Below are positions 9,488-16,790 of a stretch of DNA of 64,000 bases, piece after piece (position 1 is the first letter of the stretch; the number at the start of each line of letters is the position of its first letter). The notes below the pieces were generated by a model. That model made no database searches and was not told the origin of the DNA. It worked only from the letters and a program-made list of their open reading frames with translations. The DNA is taken from NCBI GenBank assembly GCA_037045685.1, contig JBAOII010000011.1, positions 310,001 to 374,000 of the forward strand, written 5' to 3'. A program made the translations under genes and the position numbers. The DNA comes from Competibacter_A sp037045685 (GTDB taxonomy: Bacteria; Pseudomonadota; Gammaproteobacteria; Competibacterales; Competibacteraceae).

Positions 9488-10204
9488 TCAGTTGCCGCCC
9501 GCCCCGCCACGCAACCACCGGTCCAGGAACCCATCGAACCACCGATCCAGCGCCGCGTCGTGGCGAGCGTGGCGGTCGCGCTGTTCGGCGGCGGATTGGG
9601 CGCCGGGCGAGGTCAATTCGTCCACACCCTCCACCAGCCACGCTTCGAGAATCCGCCGATTCACTTCCGGGTGGAACTGCACGCCAAAGGCGTTGGCGCC
9701 GTAACGGTAAGCCTGATGCGGGAAGCGCTCGCCGGTCGCCAGCAATTCCGCGCCGGCCGGCAGATCGAAACCTTCGTGGTGCCAGTGGTAGACGTGCAGC
9801 GGCGCATCGAGCACCGCTTGTCCCGCCGGCGTCGGGTCGACCGCAAAATAGCCGATTTCCGCCAGTCCCGCCGGATGCGGTTTAACGGTTGCGCCCAAGG
9901 CCCGCGCCAGCAGTTGCCCGCCCAGGCAGATGCCGAGAAATGGCCGGCCGGAGGCCAGCGCTTGAGGAATCCAGTCCAGTTGCGCCCGAATGCCCGGCAA
10001 CTTGCCGTCGTCGTTGGCGCTCATCGGCCCGCCGAACACCATCGCGCCGGCGTAGCCGTCCATGCCGTTCGGCAGTGGCTCGCCGGACTGCGGATAGCAA
10101 TAGTCGAGCTGATAGCCGCGCTCCCGCAGCTTCCGGCGGCAGCGGCCGGCGCTGGCGTCGCGGCCCTGCATCACCAGCAGCAGGCGCGGAGGGTCGGTGG
10201 TCAT
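9488..10204 (-). CDS. Class I glutamine amidotransferase-like protein
   Basis: A 238-residue stand-alone class I (triad) glutamine amidotransferase. The nucleophile elbow GICLGGQLLA has the catalytic cysteine; the histidine-glutamate pair is in FGVQFHPEVN; an oxyanion strand AMVFGGPMSAND is also present. This resembles the GuaA-N/YfeJ group of free-standing domains, which often lack a known synthase partner. Its ATG at 10204 overlaps the stop codon of the DAHP synthase gene as ATGA, so the two are translationally coupled. That makes a role linked to aromatic or chorismate metabolism plausible but unproved. The C-terminal 40 residues are arginine-rich and divergent. Confidence 0.85.
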   Translation of the reverse strand: MTTDPPRLLLVMQGRDASAGRCRRKLRERGYQLDYCYPQSGEPLPNGMDGYAGAMVFGGPMSANDDGKLPGIRAQLDWIPQALASGRPFLGICLGGQLLARALGATVKPHPAGLAEIGYFAVDPTPAGQAVLDAPLHVYHWHHEGFDLPAGAELLATGERFPHQAYRYGANAFGVQFHPEVNRRILEAWLVEGVDELTSPGAQSAAEQRDRHARHDAALDRWFDGFLDRWLRGGAGGN

Positions 10205-11619
10205 GGCGTGCTGTCCTCCTCGGTCGCATCGACGGCCGCCCGCGTCGCCCGCCGGTAGTCCTTCAAGGTTTCGGCGATCAGAAACGCCAGCTCCAAACTC
10301 TGCGAGGCGTTCAAGCGCGGGTCGCATTGGGTGTGATAGCGGTCGGCCAAGCCCTGTTCGGTGATCGCTTGGGCGCCGCCCAGACATTCGGTCACGTCTT
10401 GGCCGGTCAGCTCGAAGTGCATCCCGCCCGGAGTGCTGCCCTCGGCGCGATGGACGGCGAAGAAACCCCGCACCTCGTCGAGAATGCGGGCAAAGGGGCG
10501 AGTCTTGTAGCCGGTGCTAGCTTCCTGGGTGTTGCCGTGCATGGGGTCGCACGACCACACGACCTGCCGGCCCTCGCGCTGGACCGCCCGGATCAGCGGC
10601 GGCAGGGCGGTTTCGATTTTGGCCGCGCCCATCCGGCTGATCAGGGTCAGCCGGCCCGGTTGGTCGTCGGGGTTCAGCGCATCCAGCAGCCGCAACAGGG
10701 TATCGGGGTCCATCGTCGGCCCCAGCTTGAGGCCGATGGGATTGGCGATGCCGCGAGCGAATTCGACGTGCGCGCCGTCCAGTTGCCGGGTGCGCTCGCC
10801 GATCCACAGGAAATGGGCCGAGCCGTCGTACCAGTCGCCGGTCGCCGGCTCGCGCCGGGTCAATGCCTGCTCGTAGCCCAACAGCAATGCCTCGTGCGAA
10901 GTGTAGAACTGCACCTGCCGCACCTGGGGATCGGTGGCGGCGTCCAGCCCGCAGGCGCGGATAAAATCGAGCGTTTCGCTGATCCGGTTGGCGAGATCGC
11001 GGTAGCGTGCGCCCTGAGGGCTGGCGCGCAGAAAATCGAGGTTCCACTGCTGGACGCGGTGCAAATCGGCGAAACCGCCCTGGGCCAGCGCCCGCAGCAG
11101 GTTCAAGGTCGCCGCCGATTGCGAGTAGGCGCGCAACTGCCGGCGCGGGTCGGGCCGGCGGGCTTCGGGCGTGAAATCGAGATCGTTGACGATGTCGCCC
11201 CGGTAGCTGGGCAGGGTCGCGCCCGCGCGGGTTTCGTTCGGAGAACTGCGCGGCTTGGCGAACTGCCCGGCCATTCGCCCGACCTTGACCACCGGACAGG
11301 CGGCGGCGAAGGTGAGAATCACCGCCATTTGCAGCAGCACCCGGAAGGTGTCGGTGACGGTGCGCTCGTTGAAATCGGCGAAGCTCTCGGCGCAGTCGCC
11401 GCCTTGGAGCAGGAACGCCCGGCCGGCGGCGACTTCGGCCAACTGCTGGCGCAAGGCGCGGACTTCGCCGGCGAACACCAGCGGGAGCGAGGCGGCCAGC
11501 CGCTCCTCGACTGCGGCCAGCGCCGGAAGGTCGTCGTAATCCGGCAGTTGCGCCGCCGGTCGGTCCCGCCAGCTCGCCGGCGTCCAGGGGGTTCGAGCAA
11601 CTTGCATGGGTTGGGGCAT
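10201..11619 (-). CDS. Class II (plant-type) 3-deoxy-7-phosphoheptulonate synthase
   Basis: A 472-residue DAHP synthase condensing PEP and erythrose-4-phosphate, the entry step of the shikimate pathway. It is the class II type: LLQGGDCAESF, GQFAKPRSSP, GLKLGPTMDP, SCDPMHGNT and YHTQCDPRLN are all in place, including the metal-binding cysteine, histidine and aspartate. Class II enzymes in bacteria occur in primary metabolism and in phenazine or other secondary pathways; nothing nearby indicates a secondary cluster apart from the coupled glutamine amidotransferase. The start ATG at 11619 has no obvious Shine-Dalgarno; a second ATG 12 bases in is an alternative. Confidence 0.93.
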   Translation of the reverse strand: MPQPMQVARTPWTPASWRDRPAAQLPDYDDLPALAAVEERLAASLPLVFAGEVRALRQQLAEVAAGRAFLLQGGDCAESFADFNERTVTDTFRVLLQMAVILTFAAACPVVKVGRMAGQFAKPRSSPNETRAGATLPSYRGDIVNDLDFTPEARRPDPRRQLRAYSQSAATLNLLRALAQGGFADLHRVQQWNLDFLRASPQGARYRDLANRISETLDFIRACGLDAATDPQVRQVQFYTSHEALLLGYEQALTRREPATGDWYDGSAHFLWIGERTRQLDGAHVEFARGIANPIGLKLGPTMDPDTLLRLLDALNPDDQPGRLTLISRMGAAKIETALPPLIRAVQREGRQVVWSCDPMHGNTQEASTGYKTRPFARILDEVRGFFAVHRAEGSTPGGMHFELTGQDVTECLGGAQAITEQGLADRYHTQCDPRLNASQSLELAFLIAETLKDYRRATRAAVDATEEDSTP

Positions 11620-11728
11620 CAGGGTATCCGAAAGTTGCGTATGATTCCGAATCTTGCAGGTGGTTTGCGACTAGAAGACCAGCGAGGCGGCGATGGGTTT
11701 CGCCAGCGAATCCTGACCCCCCAGCTTT

Positions 11729-11787
11729 TCTCTCCCTCACCCCCGGCCCACTCCCGAGGGAAGAGGGGACAAAAGGGAGAGGGGAGC
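11729..11787. repeat. Dispersed GC-rich palindromic repeat, copy 2
   Basis: TCTCCCTCACCCCCGG on one arm, then GAGGGAAGAGG and GGGAGAGGGG on the other. This is a longer and less regular copy of the family. It lies between the divergent DAHP synthase and restriction-modification genes. Confidence 0.65.
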
Positions 11788-11825
11788 TATCTGCGGCAAC
11801 TTAAAATAATCGTTGCGGACACACA

Positions 11826-12372
11826 ATGACCCCGGCCGAATTCCTCATCAAATGGCGCGATAACCCGTCGAGCGAACGGGCCGGCGCGCAGGCTTTTTTC
11901 CTCGATCTGTGCGAGTTGCTGGGCGTCGAAAAGCCGAACGACCCGGACCGCTACTGCTTCGAGCGCGGCGCGACGCGCACCGGCGCCGGCCGGGGTTGGG
12001 CGGACGTGTGGAAACGCGATTGCTTCGCTTGGGAGAACAAGGCGCCCGGCAAGGATTTGGCGGCGGCGCTCAAGCAGTTGATGACCTACGCGCTGGCGCT
12101 GGACAACCCGCCGCTGCTGGTGGTCAGCGACCGCCAGATCATCCAGATTCACACCCACTTCACCGGGATGCCGTCGGAGGTTCACACCGTCCGGTTGGAG
12201 GAAATCGGCCTGCCGGCGAATCTCGCCAAGCTGCGCTGGCTATTCGCGGAGCCGGACCGATTTCGCCCCCGCCGCACGGATCGCGATATCACGCTGGAAG
12301 CGGCCGGCCGCTTCGCCGACATCGCCCGCGCGCTGGAGGGGCGCGGCCACGATCCGCGCCGGGTCGCTCATC
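11826..12372 (+). pseudogene. MmeI-like type II restriction-modification enzyme, N-terminal fragment
   Basis: The first about 182 residues of a single-polypeptide restriction-methylation enzyme of the MmeI (type IIL/IIG) group: AFFLDLCELLGV, YCFERGA, GWADVWKRDCFAWENKAPG (nuclease-like core with the E-x-K pair), and QLMTYALALDNPPLLVVSDR. Homology stops after RVAH, where mobile DNA starts. The protein resumes at about 15215 with FLIQCLFCMFAEDVG. No ribosome binding site problem is seen at the ATG. The remaining polypeptide reads out of frame into insertion-sequence DNA and stops at 12431. The system should be inactive. Identity rests on recalled family motifs, not on a search. Confidence 0.85.
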
Positions 12373-12380
12373 AGTTTTAT

Positions 12381-12393
12381 ATGGACGCCTCCC
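12381..12393 (+). repeat. Subterminal inverted repeat, transposase-distal end
   Basis: ATGGACGCCTCCC, exact reverse complement of bases 13862-13874. Marks one end of the IS110-family element. Confidence 0.8.
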
Positions 12394-12655
12394 GTTTGCC
12401 AAGGACGATGTGGGTGTGTTGGAACAGATAGGCTGCAAGTTTTATATCCGGCCTGTGGTGCAGGCGGACGCCTGCTGGCCCTGATGGAATCCGCCGACCC
12501 GCGCCTCATTTCTCCGGAGGACTCGAAGTCCTACACCCGATACAGGCTTGGCGGGCCTCGGTCTGACCTGTTGGCCATCACCCCTTTATCGACCTTGCGC
12601 AACCTTTAGGCGGCCCCTCCTGTTAGCAAGGTGGTGGATAGACTTGCGAGCCCGC
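12394..12655 (-). ncRNA. Candidate guide RNA (bridge/seek RNA) region of the IS110-family element
   Basis: This 262-base non-coding stretch lies downstream of the transposase, where IS1111-group elements are reported to encode their guide RNA. It contains AGTTTTATAT (12438-12447), identical to the sequence over the left element boundary (12373-12382). It also contains CATTTCTCCG (12507-12516), identical to the sequence over the right boundary (13877-13886). Several GC-rich self-complementary stretches flank them (GGCGGACGCC, TCCGGAGGACTCGAAGTCC). Position, content and structure fit a dual-loop guide RNA, but transcription and strand are inferred. Confidence 0.5.
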
Positions 12656-13681
12656 CTACGCGGCCCGACTCGCAAACCCTTTCTGGTACGTCCGTTCGTG
12701 GGCGAGGAGCGCCCAGATCGTGCGGGCCATCTTGTTGGCCAGCGCCACGACCGCGACGTTCAATGGCCGGCGTTGGCGCAGTGCCGCGATCCACGGGTCC
12801 GGCTCCTTGGCGTGGGTCAGCGCCGATCGGGCGCCATGAATCAGCAGCGTGCGCGGGTAGGTATCGCCCCGCTTGCTGATGCCCAGCAGGCGCACGCGGC
12901 CGCCGGTGCCGGTCTGTCGCGGCACCAACCCCAGCCAGGCCGCGAATTCCCGCCCGGACCGGAACGCCCGGGGGTCGCCCATCATCGCCACCGCCGCCGT
13001 CGCAATCAGCAGGCCCACGCCGGGAATCCGCGCAATGCGCCGACAGGCGCGGTCTTCCTGCTGCCACGCCCTCAAACGCCGCTCGATCTCGCCAATCTGC
13101 GCGTCGAGCTGGCCAACCCGGCCCCACTGGTCGCGCAGCGTGTCGATGACCATCGCCGGCAGCCGGTCGGCGAGCCGTTGGAGGGCCTCGGCAATCCCGG
13201 CCTTGATCCCTCCCTTGCCCCGGGGCATCACCTCGCCGTATTCGGCGAGCAGCCCGCGCAGACCGTTGATCTGGGCCGTGCGGAATTTCACCAACTGTTG
13301 GCGCATGCGGTGCAGGGCCAGGATCGCTTGCTGCCCTTCGGTCTTGATCGCCACCGCTCTGACGTCGGGCTGCTGGACCGCCGTCCAAATGGCCCGAGCG
13401 TCGTGAACGTCGCTCTTGTTGCCCCCCACGAAGCGGCGGACCACCTTGGCCGGCATCAGCTTCACCTCGTGACCCATCGCCACCCGTTGCCGGGCCCAGT
13501 GCTGCGCGCCCCCGCAGGCCTCCATGCCGATCAGGCAGGGCGCCCGGTCGGCAAAGTGCTCCAGGAACCGCTCGCGCTTGAGCTGCACGCTCACGGTTTT
13601 GCCCGTCTCCGCGTCGAGCCAATGCAACTGAAAAACCCGCTTGGCAACGTCAATGCCGACGAGCGTTTTGCTAGTATTCAT
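12656..13681 (-). CDS. IS110-family transposase (DEDD recombinase)
   Basis: A 341-residue transposase with the two IS110 domains. The N-terminal RuvC-like DEDD domain starts VGIDVAKRVFQLHWLDA and includes IGMEACGG and NKSDVHDARAI. The C-terminal Transposase_20 domain has RIPGVGLLIATAAVA, followed by EFAAWLGLVPRQTGTGG and the serine-containing region. It appears full length and intact, with GIDVAK, the ME-A and the D-x-x-DA acidic positions present. The sequence style (HWARQRVAMGHEVKLMPAKVV) is closest in my memory to the IS1111 group. The ATG is at 13681. It should excise and integrate the element using an element-encoded guide RNA. Confidence 0.92.
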   Translation of the reverse strand: MNTSKTLVGIDVAKRVFQLHWLDAETGKTVSVQLKRERFLEHFADRAPCLIGMEACGGAQHWARQRVAMGHEVKLMPAKVVRRFVGGNKSDVHDARAIWTAVQQPDVRAVAIKTEGQQAILALHRMRQQLVKFRTAQINGLRGLLAEYGEVMPRGKGGIKAGIAEALQRLADRLPAMVIDTLRDQWGRVGQLDAQIGEIERRLRAWQQEDRACRRIARIPGVGLLIATAAVAMMGDPRAFRSGREFAAWLGLVPRQTGTGGRVRLLGISKRGDTYPRTLLIHGARSALTHAKEPDPWIAALRQRRPLNVAVVALANKMARTIWALLAHERTYQKGFASRAA

Positions 13682-13861
13682 CTCGGACCCTCCGGTTTGC
13701 CTGTGAAGATCTTCGTATCTTCCACCTTGGGCACTTCGATGCCGTAGGCCCGCGAGGGTCCACCTCTCCCTTCGCTACCCCCACCACATGAGCTATAGCC
13801 TCGCCCCCTTCACCAAGACTGACCGGTTTGGTGGGTAGCCCATGCTCAGCCCTCACGGGGT

Positions 13862-13874
13862 GGGAGGCGTCCAT
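13862..13874 (-). repeat. Subterminal inverted repeat, transposase-proximal end
   Basis: GGGAGGCGTCCAT, exact reverse complement of 12381-12393. Marks the other end of the IS110-family element. Confidence 0.8.
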
Positions 13875-14002
13875 TCCATTTCTCCGCGAGAGACCCCGGC
13901 GTTCAGGCCGGGGAGGGATAGCGGGCCGTCCGCAAGGACGGCTTCTTTTGTGGCGTTAAGCCGCCACTTGACGGTGTTTACAGCGCAGACCAAAATCTGC
14001 AA

Positions 14003-15151
14003 ATGCCTTTTCGCGCCTATCGATACCGCTTCTACCCGACGCCGGATCAGGTCGTGAACCTGAATCGGACGTTCGGCTGCGTGCGGTATATCTACAATCG
14101 CTCCTTGCGCTATCGGCAGGATGCGTGGTACGAGCGCCAAGAGAATGTCTCCTATCTGCAAAATTCGGCGCTCTTGACCGAGTGGAAAAAGGAAGTCGAG
14201 CACGCTTGGCTGAACGAGGTTTCCAGCGTCCCGTTGCAGCAGTCGCTCCGCCATTTTCAGACCGCGTATCGCAACTTCTTCCAAGGACGAGTGAAGTATC
14301 CCCACTTCAAAAAGAAGGACGGATACCAGTCGGCGGAATACACGACCTCGGCTTTCAAGTGGGACGGCGCATCGCTCAAGCTGGCAAAACAATCGGAACC
14401 TCTGGCTATCCGCTGGTCGCGGCGGTTCGAAGGAAAGCCGACGACCGTGACCGTCTCCCGCGACCCGTCCGGGCGATACTTCGTTTCGATGCTCGTCGAA
14501 GAGACGATGACGTTGTTGCCGGCCGTCGGTGCGACCGTCGGAATCGATGTCGGCATCAAGGATGTCGTGGTGACCTCGGAAGGCGCGGCCTCCGGCAATC
14601 CGCGCCATGCCGCCCAACGCGCGGCGCGACTGGCGAAATACCAGAAGCGGTTATCCCGCAAGCAAAAAGGCTCCAGCAACCGGCGCAAGGCGAAACTGAA
14701 AGTCGCCCGCGTCCACGCCAAAATCGCCGACTGCCGCAAAGACTTCACTCACAAATTGACCACCGCGCTGATCCGCGAAAACCAAGTGATCTGCGTTGAG
14801 AATTTGGCGGTCAAGAACATGGTCAAGAACCCCGCTCTGGCGAAGTCGATCAACGACGCCAACTGGGGGGAACTGGTCCGGCAGTTGGAATACAAAGCCG
14901 GCTGGTATGGGAGGACCGTGGTCGCCATCGACCGCCGGTATCCGTCCAGCAAGCGGTGTTCCGGTTGCGGGTACACGCTGGGCCAACTGGACTTGGCGAC
15001 GCGGCAATGGACCTGCCCGGAATGCAAGACCACGCACGACCGCGATACCAACGCGGCGCGCAACATCAAAGCCGCCGGGCTGGCGGTGTTAGCCTGTGGA
15101 GAGACGGTAAATCCGGTTGTTGCGAAAGCGGCCATCGGTTCGACTCGGTGA
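14003..15151 (+). CDS. tnpB: TnpB RNA-guided nuclease of an IS200/IS605-type element
   Basis: A 382-residue TnpB (OrfB). The N-terminal helix-turn-helix/OrfB_IS605 part starts YRYRFYPTPDQ. The RuvC nuclease acidic residues are present at D182 (TVGIDVGIKD), E266 (VICVENLAVKNM) and the D346-R-D348-TNAA motif. The zinc ribbon has C319, C322, C338 and C341 (CSGCG ... CPEC). Nothing suggests inactivation. TnpB proteins cut DNA matching the sequence beside the element's right end when a TAM motif is present, using an omega RNA from the 3' end of the element. Start ATG at 14003, preceded by CAAAATCTGCAA, a weak ribosome binding site. Confidence 0.93.
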   Translation: MPFRAYRYRFYPTPDQVVNLNRTFGCVRYIYNRSLRYRQDAWYERQENVSYLQNSALLTEWKKEVEHAWLNEVSSVPLQQSLRHFQTAYRNFFQGRVKYPHFKKKDGYQSAEYTTSAFKWDGASLKLAKQSEPLAIRWSRRFEGKPTTVTVSRDPSGRYFVSMLVEETMTLLPAVGATVGIDVGIKDVVVTSEGAASGNPRHAAQRAARLAKYQKRLSRKQKGSSNRRKAKLKVARVHAKIADCRKDFTHKLTTALIRENQVICVENLAVKNMVKNPALAKSINDANWGELVRQLEYKAGWYGRTVVAIDRRYPSSKRCSGCGYTLGQLDLATRQWTCPECKTTHDRDTNAARNIKAAGLAVLACGETVNPVVAKAAIGSTR

Positions 15152-15214
15152 AGCAGGAAACCCTGGGTCGCGAGATTCGGGAATCCCCGTCCTTCAGGGC
15201 GGGGAGGATGTCAA
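15040..15214 (+). ncRNA. Candidate omega RNA of TnpB
   Basis: TnpB guide RNAs normally overlap the 3' end of tnpB and run to the element's right end, with the guide taken from the adjoining host DNA. Here that covers the end of tnpB, the hairpin at 15185-15204 and the terminal AGGATGTCAA. The guide would start at 15215 (TTCCTGATCCAGTGCC), which is the interrupted MmeI-like gene. The 5' limit is a guess; no promoter was identified. Confidence 0.45.
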
Positions 15215-15797
15215 TTCCTGATCCAGTGCCTGTTCTGCATGTTCGCCGAGGATGTCGGCCTGCTGCCGGAGCATCTGTTCGAGCGCATCGTCGAGAAGAG
15301 CGCCGGCCAGCCGGACAAGCTGTCGGCGCGGTTGACCGAACTGTTTGCGTCCATGCGCGGCGGCGGCGAGTTTTTGCTGGAGGATATTCCCTGGTTCAAC
15401 GGCGGCCTGTTCGAGACGGCGGTATCGGTCCCGCTGGCCACGACGGAAATCGCGGCGTTGCTGGCGGCGGCGAAGCTGGACTGGTCGCCCATCGAGCCGT
15501 CGATCTTCGGCACCCTGTTCGAGCGCGGCCTGGACCCGGCGCTGCGCTCGCAACTGGGGGCGAATTTCACCGATCCCGACACCATCCGCAAGATCGTCGA
15601 GCCGGTGGTGGTCGAACCGCTGGCGGCGGAGTGGGGGACGGTCAAAGCCGCCATCGCCGGGCAGATGGCGGAGTATCGCGCGGGCGGGAAGGGCGCGAAA
15701 AAAGGCATATCGAGCCGCCAACGATGGGTTTCTCGGCTTTCTCGAACGGCTGAAGAGTTTCCGCGTACTCGATCCGGCTTGCGGATCGGGCAATTAA
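15215..15797 (+). pseudogene. MmeI-like restriction-modification enzyme, internal fragment
   Basis: This continues the fragment at 11826-12372: FLIQCLFCMFAEDVGLLPEHLF, then the helical linker region, then FRVLDPACGSGN, which is motif I (AdoMet binding) of the DNA methyltransferase domain. Two further lesions are present. A run of six A at 15698-15703 has one base too many, so RAANDGFLGFLERL is read in a shifted frame. Right after DPACGSGN the frame stops (TAA at 15795) and an unrelated transporter gene follows 21 bases later. The catalytic NPPF motif, target-recognition domain and C-terminus are therefore deleted. It is dead remnant DNA. Confidence 0.85.
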
Positions 15798-15818
15798 TAA
15801 AATCGGCACGCTTTCACC

Positions 15819-16730
15819 ATGCTCAAATCATCGACCGCTCGGCATCCCTCGCCCTATCTGCTGCTGGTGCTGACCACCCTGTTCTGGTCCGGCAATTTCG
15901 TGCTGGGGCGGGCCATGCACGCGGTATTCTCTCCGTTCACGCTGTCGTTTTGGCGCTGGGCGGTGGCGCTGGTGGTCCTGTTGCCGTTTGTGTGGAATTC
16001 GTTGCGCGAGCAGGGGCCGCTGCTGCGCCGGCATTGGCCGATTTTGCTGTTGCTCAGCGTGCTCGGCGTGGTCAATTTCAACACGTTCGTCTACATCGGC
16101 CTGCAATCCACCACCGCCACCAACGCCGTCATCATGCTGTCGGTGACGCCGGTGCTGATCGTCGCCCTGTCGTTCCTGCTGCTGCGCCAGACCGTGACCG
16201 GCTGGCAGGCGCTCGGTATCGGGGTTTCGCTGGTGGGGGTGCTGGTGATCGTCGGGCGGGGCGATTGGCGAAGCTTGTTGGCTCGGCAGTTCAATCCCGG
16301 CGACTTGTGGATTCTGGCGGCGGTGTTGAGTTGGGCGCTGTATTCGGTTTGCCTGCGCTGGCGGCCGGCCGAACTCCGACCGCTCAATTTTCAGGCCGCG
16401 ACGATGGTGTTGGGCGTTTTGATCCTGACGCCGCTGTATGGCTGGGATCTGGCCCACGGCCGCACCTTCGCCGTCAGCGGCGCGACCGTCGCCAGCATCC
16501 TGTATCTGGCGCTGTTTCCCTCGATTTTGGCCTACATCTTCTGGAATCGGGCGGTGGCGGAATTGGGCGCCAATCGCACTGGGCAGTTTTTGCACCTGAT
16601 GCCGGCTTTCGGCGCGATCCTGTCGATGGTCTTCCTGGGCGAGCGGCTGCACGCCTTTCACGGTGTCGGCGTCGTCTTGATCGCGCTGGGCATCTGGCTG
16701 GCGACGATGTACGGGCGAAGGGCCGCTTGA
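15819..16730 (+). CDS. EamA/DMT-superfamily membrane transporter
   Basis: A 303-residue inner-membrane protein with about ten hydrophobic segments arranged as two EamA repeats. The first begins LLLVLTTLFWSGNFVLGR and the second follows DLWILAAVLSWALYSVCLRW. This fits the drug/metabolite transporter superfamily (RhaT/YdcZ/PecM-like exporters). Substrates in this group include amino acids, purines and metabolites and cannot be read from sequence. It abuts the truncated restriction-modification gene with only 21 bases between, so its original promoter may have been lost or replaced at the deletion junction. The C-terminus GIWLATMYGRRAA ends with the usual basic tail. Confidence 0.88.
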   Translation: MLKSSTARHPSPYLLLVLTTLFWSGNFVLGRAMHAVFSPFTLSFWRWAVALVVLLPFVWNSLREQGPLLRRHWPILLLLSVLGVVNFNTFVYIGLQSTTATNAVIMLSVTPVLIVALSFLLLRQTVTGWQALGIGVSLVGVLVIVGRGDWRSLLARQFNPGDLWILAAVLSWALYSVCLRWRPAELRPLNFQAATMVLGVLILTPLYGWDLAHGRTFAVSGATVASILYLALFPSILAYIFWNRAVAELGANRTGQFLHLMPAFGAILSMVFLGERLHAFHGVGVVLIALGIWLATMYGRRAA

Positions 16731-16790
16731 TTCTCTGGTCGCGCTCCCCGAAAGGCGGGCGAATGAAACCGGCGATGTCTCGGCCCCGCC

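Larger units (their letters stand above)
12376..13880 (-). mobile_element. IS110-family (IS1111-group-like) insertion sequence
   Basis: About 1.5 kb bounded by a 13-base inverted repeat: ATGGACGCCTCCC at 12381-12393 and its exact reverse complement at 13862-13874. Repeats lying slightly inside the ends, rather than at the tips, are typical of the IS1111 group of IS110 elements. The transposase is inside on the minus strand. There are 262 non-coding bases downstream of it and 180 upstream. No target duplication is expected for this family. Ends are placed to within about five bases only. Confidence 0.75.
12372..15214. mobile_element. Nested insertions splitting the MmeI-like gene
   Basis: Joining the codons before 12372 to those after 15214 restores an uninterrupted MmeI-family protein (...RVAH + FLIQCLFCMF...). 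So about 2.84 kb is inserted DNA. It contains an IS110-family element (about 12376-13880) and a tnpB-only IS200/IS605-type element (about 13881-15214, ending at GATGTCAA). The IS110-family copy apparently entered at or next to the left end of the tnpB element. Exact outer left boundary is uncertain by a few bases. Confidence 0.75.
13881..15214 (+). mobile_element. IS200/IS605-type element with tnpB only
   Basis: About 1.33 kb carrying tnpB without a tnpA, the IS1341-like arrangement. Subterminal hairpins are visible at both ends: stem CCCCGGC / GCCGGGG at 13894-13913, and CCCCGTCC-TTCA-GGGCGGGG at 15185-15204 followed by AGGATGTCAA. The right end is fixed at about 15214 because the interrupted gene resumes there. 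The left end is obscured by the adjoining IS110-family insertion. Mobility would need a TnpA supplied elsewhere. Confidence 0.75.

Noticed and set aside
12394..12490. A short reading frame (FAKDDVGVLEQIGCKFYI) downstream of the IS110-family boundary
   Set aside because: It has no start signal and lies in the predicted non-coding RNA part of the element.
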